Notes: generated by a model from the letters alone, not told the origin. 64,000 nt of DNA from CAJGDV01 sp036667875 (GCA_036667875.1 JAVWTD010000002.1:1-64000), one strand, 5' to 3'. Counted from the stretch's first letter, positions 43,982-53,661 are shown. A program made the numbers and translations.

Positions 43982-44836
43982 ATGAAGAAAAAATTATTTC
44001 TTGTCGGTATATTATTAATATTTGGATTAGCATCAGTTACAAATGAGATAAAAATAGAAAACAATATGGCCAAACATTTAGTTCATTTAGCTAAAGAAAA
44101 TCCTGAAATTTTAGATAAATTCCCAGAATTAGGGAATGAAAATTACAAACTTGAAAAAATGGATACGATAAATTTTGTTTTTAAAAATTTGGGATCCGAT
44201 GTACTTAAAAGTTTTCCATATATAATAATCTTAATTATTTTATTCTTTTCGTCAGCATCTTTATTTAAATTAATGAAAAGTAAAATTATAAGAGATATGT
44301 CCTTGCGTACTAGTTATGATAAAGTTATTAAAAGAGAGATTATTAAAGCATATTCATATTCATTTGTACCAATATTATTTTTAGTAATTCTCTTTATTTT
44401 ATCATTGTTTTATAATGTTAATTTTGATTTTAAAGATAGTTGTATAAAAAATATTAATTGTTACATGAGTGACACATCATTAAAATTTTTCTTTTTTTTA
44501 ATTTTTAATCTTATAACTATAACTCTTTATTATATAAATATTTCCTTAATTATGCTCAATTATAATAAAAACATTGTCTTAAATGTAATTAGTAGTTTTC
44601 TAATAATAATCGGAATTGAATTGGTTCTTCAATGTTTAGTAGGACCAATATTAGCGGCAATTACAAATATTCAAAGTTTTGGTAATGTTTTTTCATCAGC
44701 TAATTTATGGTACTATGATAGTTCTAGTTATTTAATTGCTACCATCTATTGTATTTTATCCTTTTTAATATCCTATATAATATTAAGAAACACATATAAA
44801 AAGAAAGAAAGAATTTTTATTCAAAATGATAAATAG
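43982..44836 (+). CDS. Membrane protein of ABC-type module, permease-like
   Basis: A 284-residue protein with an N-terminal helix (about residues 4-20), an outer segment of some 55 residues, then five to six helices (about 75, 130, 170, 200, 250). The arrangement resembles ABC-2-type permeases, but I found no family motif. Excellent ribosome site AAGGAGGT. Its end overlaps the next membrane protein by 11 bases, and the ATPase lies three genes on, so it is probably a subunit of that transporter. Confidence 0.7.
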   Translation: MKKKLFLVGILLIFGLASVTNEIKIENNMAKHLVHLAKENPEILDKFPELGNENYKLEKMDTINFVFKNLGSDVLKSFPYIIILIILFFSSASLFKLMKSKIIRDMSLRTSYDKVIKREIIKAYSYSFVPILFLVILFILSLFYNVNFDFKDSCIKNINCYMSDTSLKFFFFLIFNLITITLYYINISLIMLNYNKNIVLNVISSFLIIIGIELVLQCLVGPILAAITNIQSFGNVFSSANLWYYDSSSYLIATIYCILSFLISYIILRNTYKKKERIFIQNDK

Positions 44837-45512
44837 AATATCAAATAAAATAATTAATGAGCAAATAAAAGAGAAAAATACAACAATTTATCTAATAATT
44901 GCTTCTTTATTATTTCTATTATTAACCAAGCAATATATAGAAATAGGAATTTTAGAATCAATTTCATCTATCTTAAGTCATTATATATATAATCCATTAT
45001 TTTTTCTTCCAGTATCTTTTTTCATAAGTATGAAAGTTATAAATCTTATTCTTGAAAACAATAATCTTATTACAAGAATAAAAAATACCAAAACTATGCA
45101 AAAACTAATTATTGTTTCTACACTTAAAGCAACAGCTATAAATTATCTAGTATTAATTATGCTTTTATTTATTGTTGAAAATATATTTAATATTTCTGGA
45201 TATGGTTATTCAAACGAAAACTTATATCAGTTAATAATGATAATTACTAAAAATTTATTTATTTTTGAAATACTAAATATAATATTTTCACTACTATATT
45301 ATAAAATTAGCCGTATCATATCAGTAATTTTTTGTTTTGTAAACGTATCTATTACCGCTTTTTGTGATTTTCATATTTTAGGTTTTATAGGGACAAATCT
45401 AATAACAAAATCAGTTGATTTAAATTTTTTTACTAATTTAATTATTAATTTAATTATATTTGTTGTAATAACGCAATTAAAAAGAAAGAAAAATTATGAA
45501 AAGTATAATTAA
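44826..45512 (+). CDS. Polytopic membrane protein of ABC-type module
   Basis: A 228-residue protein with about six membrane helices (IYLIIASLLFLLLTKQYIEI, LSHYIYNPLFFLPVSFFISM and others). No motif recognised. It is fused by overlap to the gene before (11 bases) and after (17 bases). Its role as part of the same transporter is inferred from position. Confidence 0.7.
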   Translation: MINRISNKIINEQIKEKNTTIYLIIASLLFLLLTKQYIEIGILESISSILSHYIYNPLFFLPVSFFISMKVINLILENNNLITRIKNTKTMQKLIIVSTLKATAINYLVLIMLLFIVENIFNISGYGYSNENLYQLIMIITKNLFIFEILNIIFSLLYYKISRIISVIFCFVNVSITAFCDFHILGFIGTNLITKSVDLNFFTNLIINLIIFVVITQLKRKKNYEKYN

Positions 45513-45942
45513 GTATGATATCATTTCTTTTTTCACTAAAAACATGAAAATAATGGTGCTTTATCTTGTGTCCCTAATTTTAACCATAAATAGATGTAAA
45601 ACAACATCAACAGACTATCTTTTTTATTTGAAATATGATAATTTCATAGACATAATTAATTTGCTTTTTTTATTATTTAATATTTTACTATCGGCTTACA
45701 TTCCACTTTTTATAATTTATTTTAATAAAAATAGTATGTTTAAAAACCGAATAAAACAAATGAAAATAATGATTTCAAAAATATTAGCAATTGCAATTAT
45801 TATAGTTGCTTTTAGGATTCTGATACTGATTTGTTCCTATTTATTTATAAAGCAAATTTTTAATCCTTTAAAAAGTATTATAATTGAATTTATTATAGCA
45901 ATAATAGTAATAGTGTTATTTAGAAAGCAGGAAACAAAATGA
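45496..45942 (+). CDS. Small polytopic membrane protein of ABC-type module
   Basis: A 148-residue protein with about four membrane helices (IMVLYLVSLILTI, IINLLFLLFNILLSAYIPLF, ILAIAIIIVAFRILILICSY, and one at the end). No motif recognised. It overlaps both neighbours, the ATPase gene by 4 bases (ATGA), so all four module genes are translated as a chain. Confidence 0.7.
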   Translation: MKSIIKYDIISFFTKNMKIMVLYLVSLILTINRCKTTSTDYLFYLKYDNFIDIINLLFLLFNILLSAYIPLFIIYFNKNSMFKNRIKQMKIMISKILAIAIIIVAFRILILICSYLFIKQIFNPLKSIIIEFIIAIIVIVLFRKQETK

Positions 45943-46574
45943 AAATTGAACTTAAAAATCTAAAAAAAAGTTTTAAAGATAATATTATTTTAGATAATAT
46001 AAATGTAACTTTTGAATCTGCAAAAATTACAGGAATTACTGGAAGAAATGGCAGTGGAAAAAGTGTTCTTTTTAAAATCATTTCACAAATATATGATTCT
46101 GATTTAGGATATATATTTTATGATGGTGTAAAAATAGATGATTCAAATAATCATACGCTCGACATAAGAGTTTTAATAGACAAACCATGTTTTTTGGATG
46201 ATTTAAGTGGGTATGATAATTTAAAATTATTAGCAGAAATTCAAAATAAAATTGGAAATGATGAAATAATGTATTATGTTAACGAATTAAACTTGACCAA
46301 TGATATAAATAAAAAATATTATAAATACTCATTAGGGATGAAACAAAAACTTGGAATAATTCAGGCTTTTATGGAGAATCCAAAAGTAATAATTTTAGAT
46401 GAACCATTTAACGGCTTAGATAAACAGACTGTTTTAATAGTTAAAAAGATGCTTAAAGATGAAAGAAAAAAAGGTAAATTAATTTTATTAGCAAGTCATA
46501 TTGAATCAGATATAAAAGATTTATGTGATATTATTTATGAGATAGATAATGGTAAATTGGTTAAAATATTATAA
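45939..46574 (+). CDS. ABC transporter ATP-binding protein
   Basis: A 211-residue ABC ATPase. Walker A is GRNGSGKSVLFK (about residues 35-46); the signature is YSLGMKQKLGIIQAF (SLGMKQ form); Walker B VIILDEPFNGLD; H loop ASHIESD. The SLGMKQ signature and short length are typical of ABC-2 drug, lantibiotic-immunity and export ATPases. It is the last gene of the 43.4-46.6 kb module, and the membrane proteins before it supply the channel. Confidence 0.92.
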   Translation: MKIELKNLKKSFKDNIILDNINVTFESAKITGITGRNGSGKSVLFKIISQIYDSDLGYIFYDGVKIDDSNNHTLDIRVLIDKPCFLDDLSGYDNLKLLAEIQNKIGNDEIMYYVNELNLTNDINKKYYKYSLGMKQKLGIIQAFMENPKVIILDEPFNGLDKQTVLIVKKMLKDERKKGKLILLASHIESDIKDLCDIIYEIDNGKLVKIL

Positions 46575-46805
46575 TCGTAATATGATGAAAAGGAAAAAAA
46601 CATTAAAACTTAATAACATTATTGATTACCAATATTATAAATTGAAAATGATGTATTAGTAATTTTGACTTAATGATATAATACATAGTAACATCAAGGA
46701 TATACCTGGTGGTAATTATGTGTTTTTTTTGACATATTTAAATGATTTTTAATTTATGGTATTAAAAGATTAAATTACCATCTTTTTAAAATAACAGCTT
46801 TATGA

Positions 46806-46811
46806 TATAAT
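46806..46811 (+). promoter_or_regulatory. -10 box of lspA
   Basis: TATAAT overlaps the first in-frame ATG (46810), so that codon cannot be the start; transcription should begin near 46818. The ATG at 46828 is used. Confidence 0.7.
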
Positions 46812-46827
46812 GTATAAGGGTGTTTAC

Positions 46828-47301
46828 ATGAAAAAGAAATTAATACCATTAATTGCATTAATTGGTATAATGTTAGATCAATTAATAAAAATTATAGTAG
46901 TAAAAAAACTAGATTTATTTGAGCAAATTGTAATAGTTAAAAACTTTTTTACTATAACATATGTTAGAAATGAAGGAGCTGCTTGGAGTATGTTCAGTGG
47001 ACATTCAGAAATGCTTATAATAGTAGCAATATTAGTTTTAATATTATTTTATTTTTACTTTATAAGAAATCAACAATTAAAGAAAGAAGAAATTATATTA
47101 TATGGAACTCTAATGGGAGGAATATTTGGGAATTTAATTGACCGAATATTGACTGGTTCAGTTATTGATTATTTATCATTTACGATAATCAATAGTGAAT
47201 TTCCAGTATTTAATCTAGCGGATATTCTAATAGTTGTGTCAATAGCACTTCTAGTAATAATTAGTTTTAAAGGTGAAAAAAATGAAAATAGAAATAAATA
47301 A
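46828..47301 (+). CDS. lspA: Lipoprotein signal peptidase (signal peptidase II)
   Basis: A 157-residue LspA with four membrane helices. Catalytic and conserved motifs: LDQLIKIIV, YVRNEGAAWSM, GNLIDRILTGSVIDYLSF (first catalytic Asp) and FNLADILI (second Asp). It cuts prolipoproteins before the lipid-modified Cys, e.g. the lipoprotein at 19 kb. ATG 46828 chosen because GGGTG precedes it. It overlaps the rluD-like gene by 20 bases, the classical lspA-rluD order of Bacillus. Confidence 0.96.
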   Translation: MKKKLIPLIALIGIMLDQLIKIIVVKKLDLFEQIVIVKNFFTITYVRNEGAAWSMFSGHSEMLIIVAILVLILFYFYFIRNQQLKKEEIILYGTLMGGIFGNLIDRILTGSVIDYLSFTIINSEFPVFNLADILIVVSIALLVIISFKGEKNENRNK

Positions 47302-48178
47302 TGAAGATTTAAAAAAAAGATTAGATAATTTTCTGGCTGAAAAAACAGATTTCAGTAGAAGTAAATTAACTAAAATAATTAAAGATGGACAAGTATTAGT
47401 AAATGGTATGAAATCTAAACCAGGTTATCCTCTTAAAGAAAAAGATATAGTAGAAATAAATTATGAAGAAGAAGATTATACGGCTTTACCAGAAAAAATG
47501 GATTTAGATATTGTCTTTGAAGATGATGATGTTATAGTTGTAAACAAGAAAAATGGAGTTGTTGTTCATCCTGCAGCAGGCAATAGAACAGGGACTCTTG
47601 TTAATGGATTAATGTATCATTCAAAAGATTTATCAAGTATAAATGGTGAGTTCCGTCCAGGAATAGTACATAGAATAGATGCAGATACAACAGGATTATT
47701 AATGGTTGCTAAGAACGATAAAGCACATGCTTATCTAGCAAAACAACTAGAAGATAAAACAAGTCATCGTGTTTATTATGCTCTTGTATGGGGAGTAATT
47801 CAAAATGAAACCGGAACAATTGATGCACCTATAGGAAGAGACCCAAGAGACCGCAAAAAAATGGCAGTCACAAGTGACAATTCAAAAGATGCAATAACTC
47901 ATTTTAGAGTAATTGAAAGATATAAAGATGCAACACTAATTGAACTTAAACTAGAAACAGGAAGAACACATCAAATAAGAGTACACATGAAATATATTGG
48001 ACATCCTATTATAAATGATGCCGTATATGGTAGTAGTAAAACATTATTTGATAAAACAGGTCAATGCTTACACGCTAAAGAATTAGGTTTTGTTCATCCA
48101 ACAACTCATGAATTTATGAAATTTGATTCAAAATTACCAGTTTGTTTTACCAATATAATGGAACAACTAGAAAAATAA
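47282..48178 (+). CDS. RluA/RluD-family pseudouridine synthase
   Basis: A 298-residue enzyme: N-terminal S4 RNA-binding domain (RLDNFLAEKTDFSRSKLTKI), catalytic domain with HRIDADTTGLLMVAKND (catalytic Asp), and GRTHQIRVHMKYIGHPI. It converts uridines to pseudouridine in rRNA, probably 23S. The start is ATG 47282, with AAAGGTGAA just before; the in-frame GTG at 47273 lies in that site. Corresponds to Bacillus ylyB after lspA. Confidence 0.94.
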   Translation: MKIEINNEDLKKRLDNFLAEKTDFSRSKLTKIIKDGQVLVNGMKSKPGYPLKEKDIVEINYEEEDYTALPEKMDLDIVFEDDDVIVVNKKNGVVVHPAAGNRTGTLVNGLMYHSKDLSSINGEFRPGIVHRIDADTTGLLMVAKNDKAHAYLAKQLEDKTSHRVYYALVWGVIQNETGTIDAPIGRDPRDRKKMAVTSDNSKDAITHFRVIERYKDATLIELKLETGRTHQIRVHMKYIGHPIINDAVYGSSKTLFDKTGQCLHAKELGFVHPTTHEFMKFDSKLPVCFTNIMEQLEK

Positions 48179-48191
48179 AGGAGAGGGAATT

Positions 48192-49331
48192 ATGAACGAT
48201 ATAACAATGTCTACAAGTGATGAAATAGTTATGAAACTACTACATTTCTTTGTAACTGAACAAAATTATAGCCCAATAGTATTAAAAGGGGCACAAAATG
48301 AAATTTGGTTAGAAAAATTAGATGGTGATTATAAAGTAGTAAGATTAGTTTCTAACTATATTCATAATAACGAACAACTTAATTTAGACCTATACAGAAC
48401 AAAACAAATAATGAAAAGAATCAAAAAGAAAACAATGTCTTTCTCTTTAAATACTTTAAGCGTTTTTGTAAATCTTGGAGATAATGTAAATCTATTACAA
48501 ATACCAGTTGATGATATTGATTGTGTAAACATTAAATCAATAGATGACTTTAAAAATTATGATTACATTATGGATGAATTTCCAACTATTACAAAAAAAA
48601 CTAACTTTAAAGAAGAAGGACTAGACTTATTTATAAAATTAACTACAGATATAGGAAAGAAAAATGAAATAGAACAAAAAAAAGCAGAAGATGTATTTAC
48701 AAAAAGAGATCCTATGGTAACTAAAATAATATTAGTTATAAATATAGTAGTATATCTATTATCTTTAATTATAGGACCAAATGCTGTTCTTGAGTTTGGC
48801 TCAAATTTCAAACCTTATGTTGTAAATGGAGAGTTTTATCGCTTAATAACAGCAGCATTTATACATGTTAATCTTCTTCATTTTCTATTTAATAATTATG
48901 CACTATATATTATTGGACCACAAGTAGAAAATTTCTTTGGGAAAACTAGATATATTATTATTTATTTAGGAAGTGCCATTCTTGGAAATATGCTATCTTT
49001 ATGCTTTAATGCAGATACACCATCAATTGGTGCTAGTGGAGCAATATTTGGTATTCTAGGTGCTCTTCTATATTTTGGATATCATTATAGAGTTTACCTA
49101 GATGGAGTCATAAAATCACAAATAGTACCTCTAATAGTATTAAATTTATTAATAGGATTTACATCTCCTACAATAGATAATGCTGCCCACATTGGTGGAT
49201 TAATCGGAGGATTCTTAGTTAGTATGGCAGTTGGAGTTAAATACAAATCAAAAAAACCAGAAATAGTGAACGGTATAGTATTAACATTACTCTTTACAGC
49301 ATTTCTAGGGTTTATGATTTTCTTTAGATAA
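48192..49331 (+). CDS. Rhomboid-family intramembrane serine protease
   Basis: A 379-residue protein. Residues 1-170 form a soluble alpha/beta domain (EIVMKLLHFFVTEQNYSPIV) as in Bacillus GluP/YqgP. The membrane part has the rhomboid marks HVNLLHFLFNNYAL, GASGAIFGILGAL (catalytic Ser) and NAAHIGGLIGGFL (catalytic His). It cuts membrane proteins within or near the bilayer. Unlike YqgP no C-terminal TPR region is present. Ribosome site GGAGAGGG. It lies 13 bases after the pseudouridine synthase stop. Confidence 0.93.
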   Translation: MNDITMSTSDEIVMKLLHFFVTEQNYSPIVLKGAQNEIWLEKLDGDYKVVRLVSNYIHNNEQLNLDLYRTKQIMKRIKKKTMSFSLNTLSVFVNLGDNVNLLQIPVDDIDCVNIKSIDDFKNYDYIMDEFPTITKKTNFKEEGLDLFIKLTTDIGKKNEIEQKKAEDVFTKRDPMVTKIILVINIVVYLLSLIIGPNAVLEFGSNFKPYVVNGEFYRLITAAFIHVNLLHFLFNNYALYIIGPQVENFFGKTRYIIIYLGSAILGNMLSLCFNADTPSIGASGAIFGILGALLYFGYHYRVYLDGVIKSQIVPLIVLNLLIGFTSPTIDNAAHIGGLIGGFLVSMAVGVKYKSKKPEIVNGIVLTLLFTAFLGFMIFFR

Positions 49332-49355
49332 GAAACTTTTAAAGTTTCTTTTTTT
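49330..49355 (+). terminator. Rho-independent terminator
   Basis: AAGAAACTTT pairs exactly with AAAGTTTCTT and runs into T's, starting at the rhomboid stop codon. The next gene's promoter begins within a few bases. Confidence 0.88.
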
Positions 49356-49380
49356 GTTGTATACTCTATATGGTGATAGT

Positions 49381-50223
49381 ATGAAAGATTATCTTCTATA
49401 TTTAAAAAAAGTTAGAAACTATTCTGATAATTCAATTAAAAATTATGAAATTGATTTAAAAAAATTCTTTATGTTTTTAGAAAAGCATAATAAAACAATA
49501 AAAGAAGTTGATTATCAATTATTATCTTTATATTTAGAAAATCTATATAATAAGAACTATAAAAGAGACACAATTGCAAGAAACATTAGTTCCATTAAAG
49601 GATTATTCTCTTATTTATATGATAAATCTATAATTTCTTCTAATCCCACTTTATTATTGAGTAGTCCAAAAGAAGAATTGAAATTGCCAAGATACCTTAC
49701 TATCAATGAAATAGAAGAACTATTAAACAGTCCAAGTTTAAGTTTGAGAGATCAACTAATTCTTGAATTATTTTATTCAACAGGAATCAGATTAAATGAA
49801 CTTGCTAATATTAAAACTAAAGATATTAATTTTAAAGAAAAAAAAATAAAAATTCTTGGAAAAGGAAATAAAGAAAGATATGTTCTATATGGGGATGTTT
49901 GCAAACGCAAACTAGAACTTTATATTAAAGATAGTGAATACCTTTTTTTAAGCAATAAAGGAACTAAATTAAGTAATTCAGGTATAGAATATATAGTTAA
50001 GAGTATCTTTAAAAGAAGCAATCTAAAGACCACTCTAACACCACACGTACTGAGACACACTTTTGCAACTCACATGCTAGATAATGGTTCTGATTTAGTA
50101 ACAGTTCAAAAACTTCTTGGGCATACTGATTTAAAAACCACATCAATATATACACATGTCTCAAATGAACACTTAAGGCATGTATATTTAAATACTCATC
50201 CAAGAGCAAAAAAGAAACTTTAA
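49381..50223 (+). CDS. Tyrosine recombinase XerC/XerD-like
   Basis: A 280-residue recombinase. N-terminal SAM-like core-binding domain (YLLYLKKVRNYSDNSIKNYE) and catalytic domain with STGIRLNELAN (Arg), KILGKGNKER (Lys), HVLRHTFATHML (His-x-x-Arg), LLGHTDLKTTSIYTHV (His and nucleophile Tyr). Length matches XerC/D, which resolve chromosome dimers at dif. There is no second recombinase, phage gene or att-like repeat beside it, so a housekeeping role is likely. ATG 49381 follows GGTGATAGT; the earlier TTG lies in the terminator. Confidence 0.9.
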   Translation: MKDYLLYLKKVRNYSDNSIKNYEIDLKKFFMFLEKHNKTIKEVDYQLLSLYLENLYNKNYKRDTIARNISSIKGLFSYLYDKSIISSNPTLLLSSPKEELKLPRYLTINEIEELLNSPSLSLRDQLILELFYSTGIRLNELANIKTKDINFKEKKIKILGKGNKERYVLYGDVCKRKLELYIKDSEYLFLSNKGTKLSNSGIEYIVKSIFKRSNLKTTLTPHVLRHTFATHMLDNGSDLVTVQKLLGHTDLKTTSIYTHVSNEHLRHVYLNTHPRAKKKL

Positions 50224-50238
50224 AGGTTTCTTCTTTTA
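50212..50238. terminator. Bidirectional terminator between xer and collagen-like gene
   Basis: AAGAAAC pairs with GTTTCTT with the xer TAA stop in the loop; T-rich on the right, A-rich on the left, so it can also end the converging minus-strand gene. Confidence 0.78.
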
Positions 50239-50859
50239 TTAATTTATTTTAGCACTTTCTACTTTGCATAGTGAAACAAATGTTGGATTTTCATTATTTG
50301 CAAGAACTATAACAACCATACCATACACATTCTTTAATACCTTACCCGTTGCAATAGGTTTTGAACCTGCTTTTAGTACTACTTTTTCAGTACCAACTGG
50401 TAAGTAATTTTTAAATGCTTCATAACAATTAGTATCACATCCAATTAAAGATTGAGTAGGATTTGGTAAATATGTAATTGTTTCATTATATTGTGCTCCA
50501 TTTACCTCAATTGAAGCTATTTTACAAAGAGAAATCACTTCATCTAGTGCACCACTTCCATTTACTAATTGAAGTAAATTAGGATTAGATGCTGGAATTA
50601 ACGAACCTAATTTACCATTTAAAATTGTTCCATACTCTGTAGTTACTTTACACATCTTATTAGGATACAATATAATTAATTGCTCAATTACTTTTTTTAA
50701 CTGGCTAACACAGTAACAAGTTGTCGTATTAGACATATTTCCAGGAATACCAGGTTCTCCCTTAGGCCCTGGACAACAGATAAACTTAGGTAAACATTTG
50801 TTAGATTCTTCGATTTTTTTCTTTATTCTTTCATAATCTTCATCTTTTTTACAATTCAT
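50239..50859 (-). CDS. Collagen-like short-repeat protein, candidate spore coat/exosporium protein
   Basis: A 206-residue protein. A charged, Cys-bearing N terminus leads to CCPGPKGEPGIPGNM, three to four collagen Gly-X-Y triplets, then a 150-residue globular domain with repeated Cys (TTTCYCVSQLKK, NKMCKV, LCKIAS, GCDTNCYEAF). No signal peptide, so it is made in the cytoplasm, as coat proteins are. Short Gly-X-Y plus Cys-rich layout is common in coat and exosporium-like proteins of Firmicutes. Assignment is by analogy. Ribosome site AGGAGG on the minus strand. Confidence 0.7.
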   Translation of the reverse strand: MNCKKDEDYERIKKKIEESNKCLPKFICCPGPKGEPGIPGNMSNTTTCYCVSQLKKVIEQLIILYPNKMCKVTTEYGTILNGKLGSLIPASNPNLLQLVNGSGALDEVISLCKIASIEVNGAQYNETITYLPNPTQSLIGCDTNCYEAFKNYLPVGTEKVVLKAGSKPIATGKVLKNVYGMVVIVLANNENPTFVSLCKVESAKIN

Positions 50860-50997
50860 TTTAAAACCTCCTGTGGTATGTTATGCTAAAACTATAAAAG
50901 ATTCTACATAATAAAAAATCAATGTAAAGAATTCTGTAAAGTAATTCATTTTTTTAATAACTTATGGTATACTTAAAAAGTATAGGAGAGTGAATAT

Positions 50998-53655
50998 ATG
51001 ACAACACAAAAAAAGAACAATACAACTTTAAAATATGTATATTCCTTTAAAGAAGGAAATAAGGATATGAGAAATCTCCTTGGAGGAAAGGGAGCAAACC
51101 TAGCTGAAATGACAAATATAGGTTTACCTGTTCCAAGAGGATTCACTGTTACAACAGAAGCATGTAATAAATATTATGAAGATAAATTAGTAATATCTAA
51201 AGATGTACAAAAACAAATCCTAGAAAAACTTAAAGAATTAGAAACATTAACTGGGAAAAATTTTGGAGATTTAAAAAATCCATTATTAGTATCAGTAAGA
51301 AGTGGATCACGCGCTAGTATGCCAGGAATGATGGATACAGTGCTAAATCTAGGGTTAAATGATGAAGTCGCAAAAAACTTCGCTATAGAAACAGGAAATC
51401 CAAGATTTACTTATGATTCATATAGAAGATTTATAATGATGTTTGCAGACGTTGTTAAAGGTTATGACAAATCAGACTTTGATAAAATCCTAGATAAATA
51501 TAAAGTCAAAAAAGGGGTTAAACTAGATACAGAATTAGATTCTGATGATATGTTTAAAATAACAGAAGAATTTAAAAAAGTATACAAAAAACTTTCAAAA
51601 GAAGAGTTTCCTCAAGACCCTTTAGTTCAAGTAATGGAAGCAACAACAGCTGTATTCCGTTCTTGGATGAATGAAAGAGCTATTATTTATCGTAAAATGA
51701 ATGATATCCCAGCATCATGGGGAACTGCCGTAAACATTCAAGAAATGGTTTATGGTAATTTAGGAGATACATCAGGAACTGGTGTTGCATTTACTAGAAA
51801 TCCAAGTACAGGTGAAAATAAACTTTATGGAGAATATTTAATTAATGCACAAGGTGAAGACGTTGTTGCAGGAATACGTACTCCAGAGCATATTGAAACT
51901 TTAAAAAATGTTTTACCTGATTGCTACAATGAATTTGTTCATGTTTCTAAATTGTTAGAAACTCATTACAAAGACATGCAAGATATGGAATTTACTATTG
52001 AAAATGGTAAATTGTTTATGCTTCAAACAAGAAATGGAAAAAGAACAGCCAAAGCCGCTATTAAAATAGCACTTGACTTACTCGATGAAAAACTTATTTC
52101 AGAAGAAGAAGCAATAATGAAAGTTGAACCAAAACAATTAGATCAACTATTACATCCAATGTTTGATCCAAAAGAAATTGCTAAATTAAAACCAATTGCA
52201 AATGGTTTAGCAGCATCTCCAGGAGCAGCTACAGGACATATTTACTTTACAGCAGAAGATGTTTCAAAAGCTAAAGAAAATAAAATAAAATCAATTCTTG
52301 TAAGACTTGAAACATCACCAGAAGATATTCAAGGAATGAATGACTGTGAAGGTATTTTAACTATTCGTGGTGGTATGACAAGTCATGCAGCTGTCGTTGC
52401 AAGAGGTATGGGACGATGCTGTGTATGTGGTTGTGGAGAGTTAACAGTTGACACTAAAAAGAAAACAATGACAACTTCTACTGGTGTAGTATTTAAAGAA
52501 GGAGACTTCATTTCAATTGACGGAACATTAGGAAATGTTTATGCAGGTGAAATTAAAACAGTTGATCCAGAATTAAGTGGTGAAAACGAAAGATTTATGA
52601 AACTTGCTGATAAAATAAGAGTACTTGATGTTAGAGCTAATGCTGATTCTCCAGCAGATGCAAAAGTTGCATTTAACTTTGGAGCACAAGGAATTGGATT
52701 ATGCCGTACAGAACACATGTTCTTTGAAGAATCAAGAATCTTTGCAGTACGTCAAATGATTACTAGTGAAACTACCGAACAAAGAGAAAAAGCCCTTAAA
52801 AAAATATTGCCAATGCAAAGAAAAGACTTTGAAGGATTATTTAGAGAAATGAATGGATTACCAGTAATTATTCGTTATTTAGACCCACCATTACATGAAT
52901 TCTTGCCTCATACTGATAATGAGATTAAAGATTTAGCAATTGCTTTAGAAATGGATTTCAAAGCACTTAAAAATAGAATAGAATCTTTAAAAGAATTTAA
53001 TCCAATGATGGGACACCGTGGATGTCGTCTTGCGGTAACTTATCCTGAAATTGCAGTTATGCAAACAAGAGCTGTTATTGAAGCTGCAATTAAAGTTAAA
53101 AAAGAAGGAATTAATGTTATTCCAGAAATAATGATACCACTTACAACCGGTCTTGAAGAATTTAATTTCTGTAAAAAATTAGTAGATGAAACAGCATCTT
53201 CAATTATTGAAAAAGCAGGAATTGAATTAAAGTATATGGTTGGTACAATGGTAGAAACTCCTAGAGCAGCATTAAAAGCAGGAGAAATTGCTAAAGAAGC
53301 AGAATTCTTTAGTTTTGGAACAAATGATTTAACTCAACTTACTTTCGGTTTTTCTAGAGATGATGCTGGTAAATTCTTAAATGAATATTATGAAAAAGGA
53401 ATATTTGCAGAAGATCCATTTGCAAGAATTGACCAAACTGGAGTTGGAGAACTTATAAAAATGGCATGTATCAACGGAAGAAAAACAAATAAAAATCTTG
53501 AGTTAGGTATATGTGGAGAGCATGGAGGAGAACCAAGCAGTGTAGAATTCTGTCATAAAATTGGTTTATCTTATGTTTCATGTTCACCTTATAGAGTGCC
53601 TATTGCAAGATTAGCAGCAGCACAAGCAGCCGCTAAAGAAAAATTAGGTTTATAA
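50998..53655 (+). CDS. ppdK: Pyruvate, phosphate dikinase
   Basis: An 885-residue PPDK of full length. ATP-grasp part with GGKGANLAEMTNIGLPVPRG and SVRSGSRASMPGMMDTVLNL; phospho-histidine domain GGMTSHAAVVARGMG (catalytic His); PEP/pyruvate barrel with GAQGIGLCRTEHMFF, MGHRGCRLAV and the end CGEHGGEPSSVEFC. It interconverts pyruvate, ATP and phosphate with PEP, AMP and PPi, and in gut Bacillota often replaces or supplements pyruvate kinase. No PPDK regulatory protein gene is adjacent. Monocistronic between two terminators. Confidence 0.97.
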   Translation: MTTQKKNNTTLKYVYSFKEGNKDMRNLLGGKGANLAEMTNIGLPVPRGFTVTTEACNKYYEDKLVISKDVQKQILEKLKELETLTGKNFGDLKNPLLVSVRSGSRASMPGMMDTVLNLGLNDEVAKNFAIETGNPRFTYDSYRRFIMMFADVVKGYDKSDFDKILDKYKVKKGVKLDTELDSDDMFKITEEFKKVYKKLSKEEFPQDPLVQVMEATTAVFRSWMNERAIIYRKMNDIPASWGTAVNIQEMVYGNLGDTSGTGVAFTRNPSTGENKLYGEYLINAQGEDVVAGIRTPEHIETLKNVLPDCYNEFVHVSKLLETHYKDMQDMEFTIENGKLFMLQTRNGKRTAKAAIKIALDLLDEKLISEEEAIMKVEPKQLDQLLHPMFDPKEIAKLKPIANGLAASPGAATGHIYFTAEDVSKAKENKIKSILVRLETSPEDIQGMNDCEGILTIRGGMTSHAAVVARGMGRCCVCGCGELTVDTKKKTMTTSTGVVFKEGDFISIDGTLGNVYAGEIKTVDPELSGENERFMKLADKIRVLDVRANADSPADAKVAFNFGAQGIGLCRTEHMFFEESRIFAVRQMITSETTEQREKALKKILPMQRKDFEGLFREMNGLPVIIRYLDPPLHEFLPHTDNEIKDLAIALEMDFKALKNRIESLKEFNPMMGHRGCRLAVTYPEIAVMQTRAVIEAAIKVKKEGINVIPEIMIPLTTGLEEFNFCKKLVDETASSIIEKAGIELKYMVGTMVETPRAALKAGEIAKEAEFFSFGTNDLTQLTFGFSRDDAGKFLNEYYEKGIFAEDPFARIDQTGVGELIKMACINGRKTNKNLELGICGEHGGEPSSVEFCHKIGLSYVSCSPYRVPIARLAAAQAAAKEKLGL

Positions 53656-53661
53656 TATTAA

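Noticed and set aside
49381..50223. Integrase of a mobile element
   Set aside because: Length and domains fit XerC/D; no excisionase, phage genes, tRNA target or direct repeats are nearby.
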